A stretch of 64,000 bases of DNA from an uncultured Rikenellaceae bacterium (lineage in GTDB: Bacteria > Bacteroidota > Bacteroidia > Bacteroidales > Rikenellaceae): NCBI GenBank assembly GCA_944415565.1, contig CALYBQ010000006.1, forward strand, positions 62,001 to 126,000, given 5' to 3'. Shown here piece by piece: positions 54,239 to 62,748 of the stretch. The notes under the pieces were generated by a model that saw only the letters and a list, made by a program, of their open reading frames with translations, did no database searches and was not told the origin of the DNA. Both the position numbers and the translations under genes were made by a program. Numbering within the stretch: position 1 is the stretch's first letter; each line of letters opens with the position of its first letter.

Positions 54239-54475
54239 ATGAAAACTAAAATTACGGAACGGGATTACATCAAAGCCAACCGCAAAGCGAGCCGCGAGGA
54301 GGAGATAGAACGCTATGACCATCCACTGCCTAAATCGCGGGTGTATAAATCGAAGAAAGCGTATGACCGAAATAAGACAAAGGCTGCCCTGAAAAGGCAG
54401 CCTTTCGATTTTTCAATGCCACAACTCAGAGTTATGCTCAGGGCATTTGTTTGTTGTCTGCTTGCCGCTCGGTAG
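54239..54475 (+). CDS. Small basic protein of a Bacteroidales family
   Basis: 78 residues as read; ATG at 54239, 22 bases after its -7 box. The first 53 are strongly charged (ITERDYIKANRKASREEEIE, then SRVYKSKKAYDRNKTKA) and resemble short basic proteins found widely in Bacteroidales. The remainder after KTKAA spans a terminator hairpin, looks unrelated and hydrophobic (VMLRAFVCCLLAAR), and may be read-through past a lost stop. Function unknown; nucleic-acid binding would fit the charge. Confidence 0.6.
   Translation: MKTKITERDYIKANRKASREEEIERYDHPLPKSRVYKSKKAYDRNKTKAALKRQPFDFSMPQLRVMLRAFVCCLLAAR
54379..54416 (+). terminator. Terminator hairpin inside the 3' end of the small-protein frame
   Basis: AAAGGCTGCC and GGCAGCCTTT form a perfect 10-bp stem (7-base loop), then CGATTTTTC. 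It lies within the open frame of the small basic protein, about 60 bases before its stop. Confidence 0.75.
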
Positions 54476-54526
54476 ACCATCGCTGAACTAATTGTCTGCG
54501 GATGTAGCAGAAAATATCTGACGTAG

Positions 54527-55066
54527 TTATTTTTTCAATGCTTCTATCAGGGGCGGTATTATTTGGCAGATGGTGTGCTCGGTTTGGGCCGTGTAGATAT
54601 TGCCGTCGATTTCCGACTTCGCCCCTGTCGCGATGCAGTTGTTGATGGCCGGGACGACATATGGATGTACGGCGACTTTTTTGCCGTGGGCGATGTCGAA
54701 TGTGTCGAACAGCAATCCTGCTCCGCAATGGCCTGCCATGATCTTGTCTTGCGCTGAGAAGGCTTTCATTACCTCGACAAGATCTTTGTTGTATTGCTTT
54801 TCGGTGTCGTCTACAAATTTGGGGAACTTGGATATGGCGTCTCCGCAAGCGAGTATCAATGCGCCATATTCGTTTTCATGGCCTTTGAGATTCGCTATGA
54901 TGTCGTCGGCCAATATCGTTACTCCCGAATCGGTGCGTATCTTCTTGTCGTCGGATATTGAGAATATTTTATACGGGATGTTGTTTTCTACGAACGATTC
55001 GACGTATTGGAACAGCCCCGAACCACTCATGGAATCTACCGCTAATACTGCTGCTTGTTTTGCCAT
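54527..55066 (-). CDS. DJ-1/PfpI-family protein
   Basis: 179 residues from the ATG at 55066 (MAKQAAVLAVDSMSG); the longer frame to 55156 lies before the promoter box and is rejected. The nucleophile-elbow Cys is C114 in MAGHCGAGLLF, preceded by a strand-turn with C74 (ALILACGD). Family members act as proteases, chaperones or glyoxalases; the exact role is not readable here. Divergent from the formimidoyltransferase gene. Confidence 0.8.
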   Translation of the reverse strand: MAKQAAVLAVDSMSGSGLFQYVESFVENNIPYKIFSISDDKKIRTDSGVTILADDIIANLKGHENEYGALILACGDAISKFPKFVDDTEKQYNKDLVEVMKAFSAQDKIMAGHCGAGLLFDTFDIAHGKKVAVHPYVVPAINNCIATGAKSEIDGNIYTAQTEHTICQIIPPLIEALKK

Positions 55067-55099
55067 GACTCTGATGTTTTGCGGTTTTGACGTGTTACA

Positions 55100-55107
55100 C
55101 AAATATA
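55100..55107 (-). promoter_or_regulatory. -7 promoter box of the DJ-1 gene
   Basis: TATATTTG on the minus strand, 33 bases before the ATG at 55066. No -33 element. Confidence 0.5.
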
Positions 55108-55160
55108 CGTTTATTTTCCGTGGGGGGCGATTCATCGCCGTTACTTGGTTAAACAATCCT

Positions 55161-55168
55161 TATATTTG
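55161..55168 (+). promoter_or_regulatory. -7 promoter box of the formimidoyltransferase gene
   Basis: TATATTTG, 86 bases before the ATG at 55255. Confidence 0.5.
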
Positions 55169-55254
55169 TATGTGCATACAGGATATATGTTCGATTAGAC
55201 TTAACCATATATGTATGCGATTTACATTATATCGTATATTAATAACGGTTTCTT

Positions 55255-56151
55255 ATGAAAAAAATTGTTGAATGTGTGCCTAATTTCAGCGAAGGGCGCG
55301 ACAAGGATAAGATAGAGGCGATTGCCGGGGCATTTAGGGGAAAAGAGGGGGTGAAATTGTTGGATTACAGCGCCGACCGCGACCATAACAGAATGGTGGT
55401 GACGGCTGTCGGAGAACCGGAGGCGCTGAAGGCCGCCGTCGTGGAGGCGATAGGGGTGGCTGTAGAGGTGATAGACCTGAGGGTGCATACCGGTGAGCAT
55501 CCGCGTATCGGTGCGGCGGATGTGGTGCCGTTCATCCCTGTACGCGGTGTGACGATGGAGGAGGCGGTGGAGTTGTCTAAGGATGTCGCACGGGAGGTGG
55601 CGCAGCGTTACGGATTGCCCGTGTACCTATACGAGAGGTCGGCGTCAGCCCCGCACAGGACGAATCTTGCGGATGTCAGGAAAGGCCAGTTCGAGGGTTT
55701 GGCGGATAAGATGCTTACGCCGGAGTGGAAGCCTGATTTCGGGCCTGATAGTCCGCATCCTACGGCCGGAGCGGCTGTGATAGGAGCCCGCATGTACCTC
55801 ATAGCTTATAATGTGAATCTTAATACGGATCGTCTCGATATAGCCAAAGCCATAGCACGTAGGATACGCCACTCCAACGGTGGATTGCGTTACTGTAAAG
55901 CCATGGGGGTGGACCTCGCCGAAAAGGGTATCGCTCAGGTGTCCATGAACTTGACCGATTATACGCAGACTGCGATATATCAGGCTCAGGAGATGGTGCG
56001 TATGGAGGCAGCGAGGTACGGTGTGACTATTGCCGGTGGGGAATTGATAGGATTGATGCCCTTGGGAGCTCTGGTCGATACGGCGGCCTACTATCTCGGC
56101 CTTGAGGATTTCGACGAGTCTCGTATTCTCGAGTCGCACCTCATGGAATAA
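55255..56151 (+). CDS. ftcD: Glutamate formimidoyltransferase
   Basis: 298 residues. Transfers the formimino group of N-formimino-L-glutamate (from histidine breakdown) to tetrahydrofolate. Starts KKIVECVPNFSEGRD, typical; DHNRMVVTAVGEP and VHTGEHPRIGAADVVPF carry the active-site His; ends with GGELIGLMPLGALVDTA. The cyclodeaminase domain of the fused animal enzyme is absent; in Bacteroidales it is a separate gene, not seen here. No other histidine-degradation genes flank it in this window. Confidence 0.92.
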   Translation: MKKIVECVPNFSEGRDKDKIEAIAGAFRGKEGVKLLDYSADRDHNRMVVTAVGEPEALKAAVVEAIGVAVEVIDLRVHTGEHPRIGAADVVPFIPVRGVTMEEAVELSKDVAREVAQRYGLPVYLYERSASAPHRTNLADVRKGQFEGLADKMLTPEWKPDFGPDSPHPTAGAAVIGARMYLIAYNVNLNTDRLDIAKAIARRIRHSNGGLRYCKAMGVDLAEKGIAQVSMNLTDYTQTAIYQAQEMVRMEAARYGVTIAGGELIGLMPLGALVDTAAYYLGLEDFDESRILESHLME

Positions 56152-56167
56152 CGTTGTTTACTGATAT

Positions 56168-56208
56168 GGCAAGGGCGGGGGCATATTCTATAAGTCCCTG
56201 CCTTTTTT
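56168..56208 (+). terminator. Terminator after the formimidoyltransferase gene
   Basis: GGCA(A)GGG pairs with CCCTGCC (one bulge), followed by TTTTTTG. The gap from here to 56511 holds no recognisable gene. Confidence 0.6.
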
Positions 56209-56511
56209 GTTTATAGAGCAAGCTGTTGGCGATTATGCCAGTGGCTCAGATGCCTGCCGTATTGTTGCCTGATATAGTAGAAATGCGCTAATCACCCTGC
56301 TTTTGACATGCCTTTGTATCCCGATATGTGTTCGAGAAATAGTTCGTACCTGAGGCCGTATTTTAGCGTTGTAGGTATAGAAATACACAGGTAATGCTCC
56401 GTGTAGCCATTCTTCGCCCTTGATAGATGTCTTTGGGCTTGAACGCCGTGATTCCTGCATCGGTTTTTGCCGGGCATCGAAATTGTGTAGCTGTCAGATA
56501 TGGACGGGTAA

Positions 56512-56545
56512 ATAAAAAGGTCGCCACGGCTTTATGCCGTGGCGA
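56512..56545 (-). terminator. Terminator of the GH38 gene
   Basis: On the minus strand TCGCCACGGC and GCCGTGGCGA (perfect 10 bp, 5-base loop) followed by CCTTTTTATTT, 27 bases past the stop. Confidence 0.85.
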
Positions 56546-56572
56546 ACCCGGTTATTACTGAAACGTATTTGC

Positions 56573-59500
56573 TTAATATACGCTGAATTCGTAGATACGA
56601 GCCGACTGGCCTTCGCTTTGGTCGGGTTTGGAGATGAGCAGGCGCACGTAGCGGGCTTTCACCGGTTCCTGAAGCAGACGGTCGGTTTCATTGGATGTGT
56701 TGTCAGATACGGAATCCAAAGTCTTCCATTCATCGTTGAGCGACATCTTGGTTTGCAGGCTGAACTCTTTGGTTATGTAGTTCAGGCTCTCCATGCCTGC
56801 ATGGAAAACGCTCCATCCTTTGATCTCTTCCTCTTTGCCGAGGTCTATCGCGATGTATTTGGGTTTTGCGAGGGAGTTGTCGCACCATTTGGTCGCTATG
56901 TCGTCGTCGATGGCGCATTCCGCACGCTCGCTGTTGTTGACCTCGTTGCTTCTCTCGATAACCTTCTTGCCGAACGTCAGGTTGCGGATCATTAAGGCCG
57001 CATCGTCTTCGTGTTTCACCGGAAGGTCTACGTTGAGCATATCGGTTGCCGGAACCACTTCGTTGTTGGCGTCGTTGGCTACGGTTGCCGCGAAGATGGT
57101 CACGCGCGAGTCTGTCGGCAGGATGAGCGTTTTAGCTCCGGCCGGAATGTCGAGCGCTATGCAGAACATATACGTAAATTCGTAAGGCATGTCCTTGTTC
57201 TCGAGCATATTGTGGCGGTGTGTTCCGACAAATGCCACATCGGCCGATTTGATGAACGCTTCGGTGTGGCCGGTGTGTCCCCACTGGCCGATGAACCCTG
57301 AGTAGTATGGCACTACGGCTTCCATAGTCTTGCCGTCTACTACGAACGTGGCTTTGTTGTCGTGCTGTGTGGATGCCGCCAACAGATAGAGCTTGTTGTA
57401 GTCGCCCTGTGGAAGCGCGATGGTGTCGCCTTTGGATTTCACTCCGTTGGCTACGTCGCCGCCTGCGAGTTCGAACGTGATGCCGCGGAATTCCAGCTTT
57501 TCAGGCAGGAGTTCGGCTGCGTAAGTGTAGCCTTTGCCGTCGAAGTTGGCGACGTTGCGGAACGAATTGTACGTTGCCGTCTTGGTGTTGTACGGAAGTT
57601 CTACGTTGGCATACTTGCTCGGTTCTACCTTCGTTGCCGGAGCGGCAAGTTTGACTTTGAATGTCTTCATGCCGAATTTGCCCACTTCGAACGATACCTG
57701 TTTGCCGTTGAAAGCTATGTCGCCGATCTCGTCTTCAACTCCGTTGAGTTCTTTGGCCGAAACTACGTTCGCCGGGAAAGTCACGGTTGCTTTCTGAGCC
57801 TCTTTGCCGGTAGTTTCATAGAACCTCACTACATATTCGTCCGATTTTTCGGCCTGTTTGAGTGCGCGCATCGCTACGTTTTCGTTATCCACGCTGAGGA
57901 ACGAGAACGATTTGCCGAGCGAGCCTGCGTGTTTCGGGGCTACGAAAGCGTATAGCGGCTGGTTCAGCACCTCAGCTTTACGAACGGTTCCTGCCTTGCG
58001 GTAGTCGTCCGTATGGCCGAAGATCGAGTATGTGAAGTGGTGCTTGCCGAGGTCCTGCTTGTTCTGATATTGATACCTGCCTTTGGTCGCCGGAGTGTGG
58101 AGCAAAGTGAGGCGAAGCGTGTTGTCCTTGGGTTTATCCCATCCGTATTTGCTGTCGTTCAACACCGAGACGCCGTAGCTCTGGTCTGGGGCAGTAAGGT
58201 CTGCCCATTGCTGTGCATATACTTCGTATGCGGTAGGCGTGTTGTTGCCCCGTTCCACAGAACCTACGCCGAGATCGTATGTAGCCTTCTCGTTAGAGAA
58301 GCTCATAGGGAATTCGGCTTTGAGCAGCGCGTCGGACGACTGCCAGTCTATCTCGTTGTAGATGTCGATACGGTCTTTCTGTCCGCCTTCGTTCAGGCGT
58401 ATGTACTGTACGAAAGTCGAACCTTCGTATGTGCGTTCCACGCGCAGAGCCGAGCGTACAGGACCGTTCTCGGCAACGCTTATCTTCACGTTTTCGGTGA
58501 TCGACACCGGCTCGGAATCCACTACCGACTTCATGATCTCCCATGCTGGCCAACTGAACGAATCGTTGGAGGTGAAGAGCGCGAGGCGTATCGCTTTACC
58601 ATTTTCGACGAGCTCCTTGCCGTTGCGTTTGTCAAGGATGGAAGCTATGTCGCCGTTCTTGTCGAGTGTGATCTTGTATACGCTGTTCTCGATCTGGTTG
58701 TCGGTTGCTTTGAGTTCGGCTGCCTTGAGTTGGCGACCTCCGGCCCTGACTTCATACACTGCGTATCCGAGCGATGGCATGGATGCCTCTACGAGCATGG
58801 TCACGCGGCCGTTATCGTTGGAAATCAGCTGGCTGTTGACCTGCCGGCCTTTTTCGTCGTATACCGATACCGATTTTGTCTTGGCGGGCATATCCACCGT
58901 AACCTCAACGACTTCCGAAACCGGGAATGCAGCTGGGTTGTATATTACGAGCGGAGTGCCCTTTACCCGTGTGTCGAGGGTACGCGAAACCGCCCCTACC
59001 GAGGTAGAGAGTACGTTGGCGAATTGTTTGAGCGAGATCAGCTCGTCGTTCCACGAAAATTCGTATGCGCGCGGCAGGCTGGTTCCCGTCAAGTCATCGT
59101 GGAACTGGTGCCATATAACACGCTTCCATGCTTCGGACAGCATCGTTTTGGGATATGCGTAACCACCCATCCAGTCCGATACCACCGAACTGCGCTCTGC
59201 CGCGTCGGCCAGAAGTTCGTTGCGCCTGTTGTAGAGTTTCATAGCCGCCTGCGAGGTGTAGCATCCCGTAGCGTGTACGTCCATGAGCAACTCTCCGTTG
59301 TATACCGGAAGCTCCGGATGTTTGTCGTAGGGTAGGTAATCCTTGTAAAGTTGGTCGCTCTTAGCGCTGATGATCTTGATCGGACCGTCGCCGTTCACGC
59401 CTTTTTCTACCGCACGTACCGATTCGATAGTCGGAGCGCCGCCAGTATCACCTGTTCCGTAGTAGTGGTATACGGTGCTTATAGGGCTTTTCTCGATTAT

Positions 59501-60175
59501 ACGCATGAGTTGCTGGCTGTGGCTCAGGTCTTCGTCGCGCCATTTGGTCGTGTAGTTGTGGGCATCGGCCACCATCATGATACGCGAACCGTCTACGCCT
59601 TCCCAGAGTCCGATCTCGAACGGAATCTTGCTGTTGCCGAAGAAAGGTTTGTTACGCCACATGAGCTTTTGCGTCGAGAAGCCTATGAGTCCTGAGTGTG
59701 CAGCTATGGTCGGCAGCGTCCATCCGAACCCGAAGCAGTCGGGGAGGAATATATCCGTGCCTTCGACCCCGAACTCGTCGCGGTAGAAGTGCTGGCCGTA
59801 AAGAATGTTACGTGTGAATGACTCCGGCGAAGGAATATTGGGGTCGGTAGCGTCCCACGTACTGCCGGTGACGTGCCAACGTCCCTCGTTTATATACTTT
59901 TTGATGAGTTCGTATTCGTGCGGGAAATACTCTTTCATCCACTGGTACTTGATACCGCCCTCGAAGTTGAAGATGTAGTTCGGGTATTTGCCGAGCAGGA
60001 ACAAGTTTTGGTTAAGTGTTTTGGGAATGTATTCCGAAATGGACTTCTGTACGTCCCAGTTCCATTGGGAGTCGAAGTGTGCATTCGAAACGATGTAGGC
60101 TTTTTTCTCCTGAGCGTTGACTGCCGTCGCGGCGAGCAGGGAAGCCGATAACACGAGTAAAGGTAATCGCTTCAT
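56573..60175 (-). CDS. Secreted GH38 alpha-mannosidase with C-terminal discoidin domain
   Basis: 1200 residues from the ATG at 60175 (MKRLPLLVLSASLL); signal peptide cleaved near VNAQ. Catalytic half: zinc ligands H33 and D35 (SNAHFDSQWNWD), nucleophile D146 (FLPDCFGFGW), and a further His in WHQFHDDLTGTS near 415. A long beta-rich middle (about 480-1050) is typical of GH38, and the last about 140 residues (ERAECAIDDDIATKWCDN, YIAIDLGKEEEIKGW, KARYVRLLIS) form an F5/8-type carbohydrate-binding module. Acts in the periplasm or at the surface on mannose-containing glycans, together with the GH92 protein nearby. Confidence 0.93.
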   Translation of the reverse strand: MKRLPLLVLSASLLAATAVNAQEKKAYIVSNAHFDSQWNWDVQKSISEYIPKTLNQNLFLLGKYPNYIFNFEGGIKYQWMKEYFPHEYELIKKYINEGRWHVTGSTWDATDPNIPSPESFTRNILYGQHFYRDEFGVEGTDIFLPDCFGFGWTLPTIAAHSGLIGFSTQKLMWRNKPFFGNSKIPFEIGLWEGVDGSRIMMVADAHNYTTKWRDEDLSHSQQLMRIIEKSPISTVYHYYGTGDTGGAPTIESVRAVEKGVNGDGPIKIISAKSDQLYKDYLPYDKHPELPVYNGELLMDVHATGCYTSQAAMKLYNRRNELLADAAERSSVVSDWMGGYAYPKTMLSEAWKRVIWHQFHDDLTGTSLPRAYEFSWNDELISLKQFANVLSTSVGAVSRTLDTRVKGTPLVIYNPAAFPVSEVVEVTVDMPAKTKSVSVYDEKGRQVNSQLISNDNGRVTMLVEASMPSLGYAVYEVRAGGRQLKAAELKATDNQIENSVYKITLDKNGDIASILDKRNGKELVENGKAIRLALFTSNDSFSWPAWEIMKSVVDSEPVSITENVKISVAENGPVRSALRVERTYEGSTFVQYIRLNEGGQKDRIDIYNEIDWQSSDALLKAEFPMSFSNEKATYDLGVGSVERGNNTPTAYEVYAQQWADLTAPDQSYGVSVLNDSKYGWDKPKDNTLRLTLLHTPATKGRYQYQNKQDLGKHHFTYSIFGHTDDYRKAGTVRKAEVLNQPLYAFVAPKHAGSLGKSFSFLSVDNENVAMRALKQAEKSDEYVVRFYETTGKEAQKATVTFPANVVSAKELNGVEDEIGDIAFNGKQVSFEVGKFGMKTFKVKLAAPATKVEPSKYANVELPYNTKTATYNSFRNVANFDGKGYTYAAELLPEKLEFRGITFELAGGDVANGVKSKGDTIALPQGDYNKLYLLAASTQHDNKATFVVDGKTMEAVVPYYSGFIGQWGHTGHTEAFIKSADVAFVGTHRHNMLENKDMPYEFTYMFCIALDIPAGAKTLILPTDSRVTIFAATVANDANNEVVPATDMLNVDLPVKHEDDAALMIRNLTFGKKVIERSNEVNNSERAECAIDDDIATKWCDNSLAKPKYIAIDLGKEEEIKGWSVFHAGMESLNYITKEFSLQTKMSLNDEWKTLDSVSDNTSNETDRLLQEPVKARYVRLLISKPDQSEGQSARIYEFSVY

Positions 60176-60284
60176 TTTGTTATTTAGGTTAATAATAAGG
60201 TTATGCAAAAATCTTCGCAATATACGATTTTCCGATGGAAAGAAGCACCTTACATCGAATAAAAAATAGCGTGGCCGTATAGAA

Positions 60285-61199
60285 TTATTTCGAGCCGTTC
60301 CGGCGGAAGTAGCGTTCTGGCAGTTGCAACAGCAATAGCGATGCGGTAATGACGAGTATGCCGAGGACTGATATGACGTCTGGTCGCTCGCCACGGACGA
60401 TTATCCAACTCAGCAGCACTCCGCTTACAGGGACTACGAATTTCCACATATTCAGCTCCGAAACTTTGACGCCCGGTTTTTGAAGCAGTGTGTACCATAT
60501 CGAGAAGCCTGCCGCAGGTATTAGGGCGAGCCAGAGCAACTGTCCATAGACCATGCCGGGTAGCGGCCCCACGTCGGGCTTTTCGAACAGGAAGGACGTG
60601 AGTATGAGCAGAAGTCCGCCTGTGAAATTGGCAAAAGAGGTGAGGGCTATCGGCGATATGTTGTACTCACGTTTTTTGACCACCATTATGTTCGTATAGC
60701 TTCCGACGAGGTTGCTCGTGACCAGCAATGCGACACCGAGCCAGAATTGCGGTCCATTTGCGGCCATCTCACCTTTGGCGAGGCTGATGAATACGACGCC
60801 CGAAATACCGAGTATGATCGAAAGTGCCTTACGCAATGTCATCTTATCGTCTTTGAGCGTCAGGTGGGCCATGATGGCCACGAACAGAGGTCCTGCGCCT
60901 ATGATGATTGCCGAGGTGGCGGCTGGAACTTTGTTAAGGCCCATGAAGAATAGGCCGTACTGCATGAATGTCTGCATGAACGCGAACAGCAGCATGAACG
61001 GCCAGTGTTTCAGCGCTTCTCTTAGGTCTACCTTCATAGCTGCCATTACGGGTATCAGCAGCAGGCCGGCAAGTGTGAACCTCATGCCAGATAACAGCAC
61101 GGGCGGCACGTATTCGAAAGCAGTCTTTGCGACAGCGAATGCCGAACCCCACAGGAGGCAGGCGATTATGGCTGGAATGATTATGCGTAGGCTCTTCAT
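60285..61199 (-). CDS. EamA-family transporter
   Basis: 304 residues from the ATG at 61199 (MKSLRIIIPAIIACLLWGSAFAVAK), ten TM helices in two EamA repeats (TSAIIIGAGPLFVAIMAHLTLKD in the first; GVLLSWIIVRGERPDVISVLGILVITASLLLL in the second). Likely metabolite exporter; substrate unknown. The -7 box is only 5 bases before the ATG, so the transcript is leaderless if that box is used. Distinct from the EamA gene at 43.9 kb. Confidence 0.88.
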   Translation of the reverse strand: MKSLRIIIPAIIACLLWGSAFAVAKTAFEYVPPVLLSGMRFTLAGLLLIPVMAAMKVDLREALKHWPFMLLFAFMQTFMQYGLFFMGLNKVPAATSAIIIGAGPLFVAIMAHLTLKDDKMTLRKALSIILGISGVVFISLAKGEMAANGPQFWLGVALLVTSNLVGSYTNIMVVKKREYNISPIALTSFANFTGGLLLILTSFLFEKPDVGPLPGMVYGQLLWLALIPAAGFSIWYTLLQKPGVKVSELNMWKFVVPVSGVLLSWIIVRGERPDVISVLGILVITASLLLLQLPERYFRRNGSK

Positions 61200-61204
61200 A
61201 GTCG

Positions 61205-61212
61205 CAAAGATA
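61205..61212 (-). promoter_or_regulatory. -7 promoter box of the EamA gene (leaderless candidate)
   Basis: TATCTTTG on the minus strand (perfect TAnnTTTG), 5 bases before the ATG at 61199. Confidence 0.5.
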
Positions 61213-61325
61213 ATACTCATCGTCTTTTGCGGTATTGCACATTGATATTTTTTGTCTTGTATTTCAGCGTGTAAAAGTGTTATTTTGTATTTCGAGAATA
61301 GATATGTGTAATAAAAGGCATTGAT

Positions 61326-61970
61326 ATGGAACTACATAAACACAAGGCGCATCCGTGGCACGGTATCGAGCCCGGGGATAAACTTCCGGATGAGGTGACG
61401 GCTTTCATCGAGATAGTACCTACAGATACCGTTAAATACGAAGTGGACAAGGCATCGGGGTATATCTCGATAGACCGCCCGCAGAGGTATTCCAATATCG
61501 TACCGGCACTGTACGGGTTCATTCCGCAGACATATTGCGGGAAAAAGGTTGCGGCACTGACTAATGATGTTCTCGGACCCGAGGATATAGAGGGCGACGG
61601 CGACCCTTTGGACATATGCGTGCTGACTGAGAAGGACGTGACTCACGGCGATATTATAGCGCGAGTCAGACCTATCGGAGGCTTCCGGCTCTTGGACCAT
61701 CGGCAGGCCGACGACAAGATCTTGGCCGTATTGATAAACGACGTCATATATGGCGAATATAAAGACATCGGCGAATTGCCGGAAAAGGTGGTGGACAGAT
61801 TGATACACTATTTCACGACGTATAAGGATATGCCGTCTGACGGTGTTCATGGTATAGAGTTTACGGGCGTGTACGGGGCCGAGGTCGCACGCGACGTTAT
61901 TCTGAAGTCGCGTGAGGATTATGAGGATGAAATAGCGGGGCTGATAAATGACTGTCGGTGCGTAAAATGA
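61326..61970 (+). CDS. ppa: Inorganic pyrophosphatase (family I)
   Basis: 214 residues, slightly longer than the usual 175-180 because of N- and C-terminal extensions. Active-site acidic residues D91, D93 and D96 (EGDGDPLDICVL), K37 and Y38 in VKYEVDK, and Y63 in ALYGFIP. Hydrolyses pyrophosphate from biosynthetic reactions in the cytoplasm. Its stop codon lies in the 5' arm of a strong hairpin. Starts MELHKHKAHPWHG, typical of the Bacteroidales version. Confidence 0.95.
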   Translation: MELHKHKAHPWHGIEPGDKLPDEVTAFIEIVPTDTVKYEVDKASGYISIDRPQRYSNIVPALYGFIPQTYCGKKVAALTNDVLGPEDIEGDGDPLDICVLTEKDVTHGDIIARVRPIGGFRLLDHRQADDKILAVLINDVIYGEYKDIGELPEKVVDRLIHYFTTYKDMPSDGVHGIEFTGVYGAEVARDVILKSREDYEDEIAGLINDCRCVK

Positions 61971-62012
61971 AAATCCGCAAGCATTATGAAGAATGCTTGC
62001 GGATTTTCATTT
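61965..62012. terminator. 21-bp bidirectional terminator between ppa and the next gene
   Basis: Positions 61965-61985 pair perfectly with 61992-62012 (21 bp, 6-base loop). It serves ppa and the converging minus-strand gene, and contains the ppa stop codon (61968-61970). A-rich and T-rich outer parts fit both directions. Confidence 0.9.
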
Positions 62013-62061
62013 GTCTGTCGCGTGCCGGGATTGTGCCGGTCACGGTTTCGGAAGACAGGGT

Positions 62062-62505
62062 TTATTGTGGGTCTACCGGTGGAACCGATTCTATCGAGGA
62101 TGCGGGGGCCGGTCCCATGTTGATAATCTCGTCTACGATGAATTTCGAATATCCGCGCCAAGGCAGGGCTCCGAAATACTCTTTGTAGCGTAATTCCACT
62201 ATCTGCCCTCCAGCCGTCATGAGCTTTTCGGCTATATCCTTATCGGTTATCGAGAAGTTGAATTCGTTCGACTGTATACCGCCGGTGGCGTCGGAGCGGA
62301 ATCCGGTCTGTATGAGCCGACCTTCGTATGTCTTGAAGATAATGCCTTTGTAGACGACGAAGTTGAGCTGTCCTGTTTTGACGCCCTCCCCGAACGGGTA
62401 GTAGAACCTGATGCCAACGAAAAGTCCGAGTCCGACTATAACGACGGCTATTAATATGTTGCGGAATTTTTTCAATCCCCGTCTTGTTGTCCTGTTGCCT
62501 TCCAT
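62062..62505 (-). CDS. Conserved single-pass membrane protein
   Basis: 147 residues from the ATG at 62505 (MEGNRTTRRGLKKF); an upstream in-frame extension to 62634 has no support. One TM helix (about 16-37, ILIAVVIVGLGLFVGIRFY) and a C-terminal beta domain (GQLNFVVYKGIIFKTYEGRLIQTG, then NEFNFSITDKD). Resembles conserved Bacteroidales membrane proteins of unknown function. Proline-rich C-terminus. Location: inner membrane with the beta domain outside. Confidence 0.7.
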   Translation of the reverse strand: MEGNRTTRRGLKKFRNILIAVVIVGLGLFVGIRFYYPFGEGVKTGQLNFVVYKGIIFKTYEGRLIQTGFRSDATGGIQSNEFNFSITDKDIAEKLMTAGGQIVELRYKEYFGALPWRGYSKFIVDEIINMGPAPASSIESVPPVDPQ

Positions 62506-62698
62506 GTCGATTTGTTTGTTTCTTCGCTTGTCATGCAAAAACCGTGCGAGAATGTTCGCATTGTTCTTTCTGCGGCTACTTTTGTTTGCAGTTTGCCGGT
62601 TTATTACTCTGTGTATCGCGCTGTATGCTGGCATGCCACCATACTGAGCAGTATTGTTTACTGTGCCTTGATTGCTGCCTGCATGCTTCGGATAAAAT

Positions 62699-62742
62699 AT
62701 TCCCCTATGAGATCGTTTTGTTATACGGCCTCATAGGGGAAT
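62699..62742 (-). terminator. Terminator of the GH92 gene
   Basis: ATTCCCCTATGAG (62699-62711) and CTCATAGGGGAAT (62730-62742) form a perfect 13-bp stem with an 18-base loop, followed on the minus strand by ATTTTATCC, 6 bases after the stop. Confidence 0.7.
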
Positions 62743-62748
62743 GTCAGA

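Noticed and set aside
58013-59335. 440-codon plus-strand ORF
   Set aside because: Shadow of the GH38 gene with no recognisable content.
60176-60394. N-terminal extension of the GH38 protein
   Set aside because: The signal peptide starts at 60175; the upstream sequence has no export signal and overlaps the end of the EamA gene.
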